Of a DNA stretch of 64,000 bases, positions 59,790 through 64,000 are shown piece after piece. Position numbers and translations under genes: made by a program. Under the pieces are notes generated by a model that did no database searches, was not told where the DNA came from, and saw only the letters and a list, made by a program, of their open reading frames with translations. Source of the DNA: Clostridiales bacterium (lineage in GTDB: Bacteria > Bacillota > Clostridia > Lachnospirales > Lachnospiraceae); assembly GCA_021204045.1 (NCBI GenBank), contig JAJQAA010000022.1:1-64000 (forward strand). Direction: 5' to 3'. Every line of letters begins with the position of its first letter. Positions within the stretch are counted from its first letter, which is position 1.

Positions 59790-61235
59790 ATGGATAAAAC
59801 ATTACAATTTATCACGAAAGTGGTTGACGAAAAGACAGAGATGATTCTGGACGCCAACGACCGGATCTGGGAATACGCGGAGCTGGCGTTTAAAGAATAC
59901 AAATCCGCGAAGCTTCTCTGCGATATTCTGGAAAAAGAAGGTTTTGAGGTAGAGACTGGACTGGCGGAGATTCCGACCTGTTTTCTTGGCCGTTATTCGG
60001 TCGGCTCCGGAAAGCCGGTAATCGGTATTCTGGGCGAATATGACGCACTGTCGGCGCTGAACCAGAAGGCGGGAAAGCCGGTCAAAGAAGAAACAGAAAA
60101 GGGCGCTCCGGGACACGGCTGCGGGCACAGTGCGCTGGGAACCGGCGCATTGGCCGGCGCGATCGCCGTGAAGGAATATTTAAAGGAAAATCAGAAAGAC
60201 GGAACCGTGATATATTTTGGCTGTCCTGCGGAAGAGGGGGCCGGTTCCAAACAGTTTATGGCCCGGGCGGGTCTTTTTGATGATGTTGATTTTGTCTATA
60301 CCTGGCATCCTGCCTCGATCAATCAGGTGGATAATACTCACAACAACGCGATCATGGGCGCCAATTTCCATTTTGAAGGGATTTCTGCCCATGCCGGTTC
60401 TGCGCCGTTTCTTGGCCGGAGTGCGCTGGACGCCTGCGAGCTGATGAGTGTGGGCTGTAATTATCTGCGGGAGCATATCATGGATGGCGCGCGCGTTCAT
60501 TACGCTTATATCGATGCCGGAGGCACCGCTCCGAATGTTGTGCAGGATCACGCGACGGTCCGCTATGAAGTGCGCTCTCCGTACGTGTACCAGGTCAAAG
60601 ATCTGTTTGATCGCGTTGTGCGCGTGGCGCAGGGCGCCGCGCTTATGACGGACACGACGATGACCTATGAGCTGTGCATGGCGTTCACGGAGTGCATTCC
60701 CAATCTGGCGCTGGCCGCGATTGCGGACGAAGCTCTGACGGAAGTCGGAGCCCCGGCCTGGGAGGAGTCCGATTACCGGCTTGCCAAAGAATTTCTTGAT
60801 TCCTATAACGATGCCACCAAACAGGCAATCCGCGCGGAACTGACTGGGATTTACGGCGCGGAAAGGATCGATGCGATCTGGGAAAATCCGCTTGACGCTG
60901 AGATTCATCATTTTGATCCGAAAGCGATTGTGTCAAGCTGCGGCTCCACGGATGTGGGCGATGTGGCAGCCGCTGTTCCGACGGTACAGTACCGCATCGC
61001 GGGCTGCTGCGCCGGCAATGTCGGCCACACCTGGCAGATGACGGCTCAGACCTGCAGTCCGCTCGGCCACAAGGGACTGCTGACTGCGGCGAAAGTGATC
61101 GCTCTCGGCTGTATCCGCACGATGGAGCGTCCCGACGTGATCGAAGCAGCAAAAGCGGAAGTCCGCGCGCGCAACGGCGGCCATTATACCTGTCCGCTGC
61201 CGGATTATGTGAAACCGCCGCTAAATACATACTAA
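59790..61235 (+). CDS. M20-family amidohydrolase, AbgB/PaaJ-like
   Basis: A 481-aa cytosolic metallopeptidase of the M20D group, close in style to AbgB (p-aminobenzoyl-glutamate hydrolase subunit B). Metal-site motifs are GILGEYDAL, GHGCGHSALGTGA and CPAEEGAGSKQFM, and a dimerisation domain has GISAHAGSAPFLGRSALDA. It cleaves an amide or N-acyl amino acid. It starts 1 bp after the ATPase stop (SD AGGGAAGG), so importer and hydrolase form one operon: import of an acylated amino acid or dipeptide and its hydrolysis inside. The substrate is not known; no AbgA partner is present. Confidence 0.92.
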   Translation: MDKTLQFITKVVDEKTEMILDANDRIWEYAELAFKEYKSAKLLCDILEKEGFEVETGLAEIPTCFLGRYSVGSGKPVIGILGEYDALSALNQKAGKPVKEETEKGAPGHGCGHSALGTGALAGAIAVKEYLKENQKDGTVIYFGCPAEEGAGSKQFMARAGLFDDVDFVYTWHPASINQVDNTHNNAIMGANFHFEGISAHAGSAPFLGRSALDACELMSVGCNYLREHIMDGARVHYAYIDAGGTAPNVVQDHATVRYEVRSPYVYQVKDLFDRVVRVAQGAALMTDTTMTYELCMAFTECIPNLALAAIADEALTEVGAPAWEESDYRLAKEFLDSYNDATKQAIRAELTGIYGAERIDAIWENPLDAEIHHFDPKAIVSSCGSTDVGDVAAAVPTVQYRIAGCCAGNVGHTWQMTAQTCSPLGHKGLLTAAKVIALGCIRTMERPDVIEAAKAEVRARNGGHYTCPLPDYVKPPLNTY

Positions 61236-61271
61236 ACCGGCATGCGCCGCTGACGCGGCGTTCTACTATGT

Positions 61272-61308
61272 ATAAAAGTCGTAAGATCATTGATCCTACG
61301 ACTTTTAT
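61272..61308. terminator. Bidirectional terminator between the M20 gene and the tRNA genes
   Basis: ATAAAAGTCGTAAGATCA (61272-61289) and TGATCCTACGACTTTTAT (61291-61308), 18 bp with one mismatch and almost no loop. Both arms end in T-rich sequence on their own strand. Confidence 0.85.
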
Positions 61309-61334
61309 GCATATAATAATATTTAATTATTGAA

Positions 61335-61407
61335 AGCTCCCGGCCGGATTCGAACCGGCGACCCACGCATTACGAATGCGTTGCGCTACCAGCTGCGCTA
61401 CGGAAGC
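61335..61407 (-). tRNA. tRNA-Thr (CGT)
   Basis: A 73-nt cloverleaf on the minus strand. Acceptor GCTTCCG/CGGGAGC with one wobble, D arm GCGC-AGCTGGTA-GCGC, anticodon arm ACGCA-TTCGTAA-TGCGT (anticodon CGT, codon ACG), TPsiC arm GCCGG-TTCGAAT-CCGGC. No CCA encoded. Reads ACG. Confidence 0.95.
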
Positions 61408-61443
61408 GATGAAAAATGCTTTGGAAGAACTCCAAAGCATTTA

Positions 61444-61515
61444 TGACCTCGCCGGGAATCGAACCCGGGTTTACGCCGTGAGAGGGCGTCGTCTTAGCCG
61501 CTTGACCACGAGGCC
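61444..61515 (-). tRNA. tRNA-Glu (CTC)
   Basis: A 72-nt gene on the minus strand. Acceptor GGCCTCG with CGAGGTC, D loop AGCGGCTAA, anticodon arm ACGCC-CTCTCAC-GGCGT (anticodon CTC, codon GAG), TPsiC CCGGG-TTCGATT-CCCGG. CCA not encoded. Confidence 0.95.
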
Positions 61516-61544
61516 ATAACAACCGGTGTCTGCCTTTCGGCAAA

Positions 61545-61618
61545 TCGAGGCGACAAGATTTGAACTTGCGACCTCTGCGTCCCGAACGCAGCGCTCTACC
61601 AAACTGAGCCACGCCTCG
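61545..61618 (-). tRNA. tRNA-Pro (CGG)
   Basis: A 74-nt gene on the minus strand, first of the three transcribed. Acceptor CGAGGCG/CGCCTCG, D loop with GGTA, anticodon arm CTGCG-TTCGGGA-CGCAG (anticodon CGG, codon CCG), TPsiC GCAAG-TTCAAAT-CTTGT with one wobble. No CCA encoded. Confidence 0.95.
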
Positions 61619-61629
61619 ACACCTTTGAT

Positions 61630-61658
61630 AGTATAATACGAGTTTTTTTAATTGTCAA
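61630..61658 (-). promoter_or_regulatory. Promoter of the tRNA cluster
   Basis: On the minus strand, TTGACA (61658-61653), 17-bp spacer, TATACT (61635-61630), 12 bp before tRNA-Pro; order Pro, Glu, Thr. Confidence 0.8.
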
Positions 61659-61704
61659 GAACAAATTGAAAATTTTATGCGTTGCTCGCAGGCCATAAAA
61701 AAAC

Positions 61705-61734
61705 TTGCGTTCCAACCACATTATTGTGTATAAT
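61705..61734 (+). promoter_or_regulatory. Promoter of the topoisomerase pair
   Basis: TTGCGT (61705-61710), 18-bp spacer, TATAAT (61729-61734), about 115 bp before the ATG at 61849. Confidence 0.5.
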
Positions 61735-61848
61735 ACTTCCTTAGAAAAACACAAGATATGGATAAATCAATGGAAACAGGTTTGATTCGGGCTTTTTTCC
61801 ATGATTTTTGTCGTCAGCAGGAATGTGGACGGCGGAACGGAGAATGGC

Positions 61849-63768
61849 ATGGGTAAGAAACAATACGACGCGGACAGTATTACCGTCCTCGAGGGTCTGG
61901 AGGCGGTGCGCCGCCGGCCGGGCATGTATATCGGCAGCGTCAGCACGAAGGGGCTGAACCACCTCATTTATGAAATTGTCGACAACTCGGTGGATGAGCA
62001 TCTGGCCGGATATTGCGACGAAATCTGGGTGACGCTGGAGGCGGACGGCTCCTGTACCGTGAGGGATAGCGGACGCGGCATTCCGGTCGAGATGCATAAG
62101 AAGGGCATCTCGGCGGAGCGTGTGGTTTTCACGACGCTGCACGCGGGCGGTAAGTTTGATAATGACGCCTACAAGACCAGCGGCGGCCTGCACGGCGTCG
62201 GTTCTTCCGTCGTGAACGCGCTTTCGGCTCACATGGATGTGCGAATTTCCAAAAACGGTCAGATCCATCATGACGCCTATGAGCGCGGTATTCCAGTGAT
62301 CGAGCTGAAGGACGGACTGCTGCCCGTGCTGGGGAAAACGAAGGAAACCGGCACACAGATCAATTTCCTGCCGGATGGTGAAATCTTTGAACGCACGCGT
62401 TTTAAGGCCGACTGGCTCAAAAGCCGTCTGCACGAGACGGCCTATCTGAATCCAAAGCTGACGATTTATTATGAGAACCGTCGCCCGGGTGAGGAAGAAA
62501 GCGTCACATACCATGAGCTGGAGGGCATTGCCGCCTACGTGAAGGAGTTAAATAACGGCAAAAACACGATTCACGAACCGATCTATTTCAAAGGCGAGTC
62601 GGAGCGCATTGAGGTAGAAGTCGCCATACAGTTTGTTGATACGTTTGAGGAAAATATCCTCGGTTTCTGCAATAATATTTTCACACAGGAAGGCGGCACG
62701 CACCTGGTCGGCTTCAAGACCCGTTTCACGCAGCTGATCAATACGTACGCCCGTGAGCTTGGGATTCTAAAGGAAAAGGACGCCAATTTTACCGGCGCGG
62801 ATACCCGCAACGGCATGACGGCGGTTGTCGCCGTGAAGCACCCGGATCCGGTGTTTGAGGGTCAGACCAAGACCAAGCTCGGCAGCGCCGACGCGACCAA
62901 AGCGGTGTTTATGGTCTGCGGCGATCATCTGCAGCATTATTTTGACCGTAATCTGGAGACCTTAAAGGGTGTGATCGCCTGCGCGGAGAAATCAGCGAAG
63001 ATTCGCAAGGCCGAGGAAAAGGCGAAGACAAACCTGCTGACCAAATCCCGGTTTTCCTTTGACAGCAACGGCAAGCTTGCCAACTGTGAGAGCCGGGACG
63101 CGGAGAAATGCGAAATCTTCATCGTTGAGGGCGATTCCGCCGGAGGTTCGGCGAAGACCGCGCGCAACCGCATGTTCCAGGCCATTCTGCCGATCCGCGG
63201 CAAAATTCTCAACGTTGAGAAGGCTTCGATGGATAAGGTACTGGCTAACGCTGAGATCAAGACGATGATCAATTCCTTTGGCTGCGGTTTTTCTGAAGGA
63301 TATGGCAATGATTTTGATATCAGTAAGCTTCGTTACAACAAAATTATCCTGATGACGGATGCGGACGTCGACGGCAGTCACATTGATACGCTGCTGCTCA
63401 CGTTTCTCTACCGCTTTATGCCGGAACTGATCTACAACGGCCATGTTTTTATCGCGATGCCGCCGCTCTACAAGGTGATTCCCTCCCGCGGACAAGAACA
63501 ATACCTCTATGATGATAAAGAATTGGATCGCTACCGAAAAACCCACACCGGTGAGTTCCGTCTGCAGCGCTACAAAGGCCTGGGCGAGATGGATCCGGAG
63601 CAACTCTGGGAGACGACGCTCGACCCGGAACGGCGTGTGCTCAAGCGCGTCGAGATCGAGGACGCGCGTTTGGCCAGCGAGGTGACGGAGATGCTGATGG
63701 GCAGCGAGGTGCCGCCGCGGCGCCGTTTCATCCATGACCACGCGGATGAAGCCGAGATCGATGCGTAA
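61849..63768 (+). CDS. Type IIA DNA topoisomerase subunit B (ParE/GyrB family)
   Basis: The 639-aa ATPase subunit. GHKL ATPase motifs are [13 protein letters not shown] (Asn and Glu), DSGRGIPV and [15 protein letters not shown]. The transducer follows, then TOPRIM ([32 protein letters not shown]), and the C-terminal [27 protein letters not shown] 61849 follows SD GGAGAA; the frame runs back to 61801 without an SD. The A subunit starts 10 bp after the stop. Its partner begins with YLNYSMSVI, which resembles ParC rather than GyrA, so topoisomerase IV or a second gyrase-like enzyme is likely. Certainty between the two is low. Confidence 0.93.
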   Translation: MGKKQYDADSITVLEGLEAVRRRPGMYIGSVSTKGLNHLIYEIVDNSVDEHLAGYCDEIWVTLEADGSCTVRDSGRGIPVEMHKKGISAERVVFTTLHAGGKFDNDAYKTSGGLHGVGSSVVNALSAHMDVRISKNGQIHHDAYERGIPVIELKDGLLPVLGKTKETGTQINFLPDGEIFERTRFKADWLKSRLHETAYLNPKLTIYYENRRPGEEESVTYHELEGIAAYVKELNNGKNTIHEPIYFKGESERIEVEVAIQFVDTFEENILGFCNNIFTQEGGTHLVGFKTRFTQLINTYARELGILKEKDANFTGADTRNGMTAVVAVKHPDPVFEGQTKTKLGSADATKAVFMVCGDHLQHYFDRNLETLKGVIACAEKSAKIRKAEEKAKTNLLTKSRFSFDSNGKLANCESRDAEKCEIFIVEGDSAGGSAKTARNRMFQAILPIRGKILNVEKASMDKVLANAEIKTMINSFGCGFSEGYGNDFDISKLRYNKIILMTDADVDGSHIDTLLLTFLYRFMPELIYNGHVFIAMPPLYKVIPSRGQEQYLYDDKELDRYRKTHTGEFRLQRYKGLGEMDPEQLWETTLDPERRVLKRVEIEDARLASEVTEMLMGSEVPPRRRFIHDHADEAEIDA

Positions 63769-63778
63769 GGAGGCAACC

Positions 63779-64000
63779 ATGGCTGAAAAAATATTGACTA
63801 CCGAATTTTCTGAGGAGATGCAGCGCAGCTACCTCAATTATTCCATGAGCGTGATCACGGCGCGCGCGATTCCGGATGCGAGAGACGGTTTAAAGCCGGT
63901 GCAGCGCCGCGTCCTCTACGATATGAGCGAATTAAAGCTCGGACACGACAAGCCGCACCGGAAATCGGCGCGTATCGTCGGCGATACAATGGGTAAATAT
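63779..64000 (+). CDS. Type IIA DNA topoisomerase subunit A (ParC/GyrA family), N-terminal part
   Basis: First 74 codons, cut by the window end. SD AAGGAGG lies 5-6 nt before ATG 63779. Visible: [40 protein letters not shown] and [15 protein letters not shown], the breakage-reunion domain just before the catalytic Tyr, which lies beyond the edge. It is translated with the B subunit. Confidence 0.93.
   Translation, partial: MAEKILTTEFSEEMQRSYLNYSMSVITARAIPDARDGLKPVQRRVLYDMSELKLGHDKPHRKSARIVGDTMGKY

Overview
The window reads as a chromosome segment of an anaerobic, low-to-medium G+C Gram-positive bacterium, most likely of the Lachnospiraceae/Clostridia. The evidence is a Gram-positive PolC, a one-piece pyruvate:ferredoxin oxidoreductase, VanW and DUF4349 envelope proteins, a 'chorion-class' Cys-rich small protein, a glucan/choline-binding-type wall repeat and a TnpV remnant. 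No rRNA, CRISPR array or intact prophage is visible. Lineage is inferred from gene content, not from a search.

Layout. 1-1.3 kb: a MazF/EndoA-type toxin whose start codon appears lost, then a YebC-family regulator. 1.4-10.8 kb: a carbohydrate or phosphodiester uptake locus, with a DUF624-glycerophosphodiesterase operon divergent from an ABC importer (lipoprotein plus two permeases, no ATPase), two tandem DeoR regulators, a PHP phosphoesterase and a lipoprotein. 10.9-15.1 kb: an exported SGNH esterase, then tyrA-aroA. 15.3-21.1 kb: an EF-G-like GTPase, a DUF4349 lipoprotein and leuS. 21.1-24.3 kb: four small uncharacterised genes and a VanW protein. 24.5-29.0 kb: nifJ, then an ArsC/Spx-like gene with a small membrane protein, behind a leader carrying 37-bp tandem repeats. 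29.4-41.1 kb: a phosphopantetheinyl transferase, then the run pyrH-frr-uppS-cdsA-dxr-rseP-ispG-polC (nucleotides, translation, isoprenoid and phospholipid precursors, replication).

41.2-53.2 kb is the accessory part. It holds a GH25 muramidase, an esterase-like lipoprotein, a wall-anchored metallo-beta-lactamase-fold gene broken by an in-frame TAA, and a divergently controlled cluster. That cluster has an HxlR regulator facing flavodoxin, pyruvyl-transferase-like, reductase/acyl-CoA-ligase fusion, ATC-hydrolase-like and ferredoxin-like-cysteine GMC oxidoreductase genes. A frameshifted tnpV lies at its right edge. I consider this cluster the best candidate for an undescribed system: its enzymes could activate a long-chain acid, reduce it to an aldehyde or alcohol and act on it with a flavin/Fe-S enzyme, but product and role are unknown.

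53.2-64 kb: a TPR/SEC-C protein, an MBOAT plus SGNH pair for O-acylation of an envelope polymer, an amino-acid-type ABC importer with an AbgB-like M20 hydrolase, three tRNA genes on the minus strand (Thr-CGT, Glu-CTC, Pro-CGG), and a type IIA topoisomerase pair, the second cut by the window edge. Promoters and terminators listed are from reading by eye; start codons were moved from the longest frame where a Shine-Dalgarno (SD) sequence clearly favoured an internal start.
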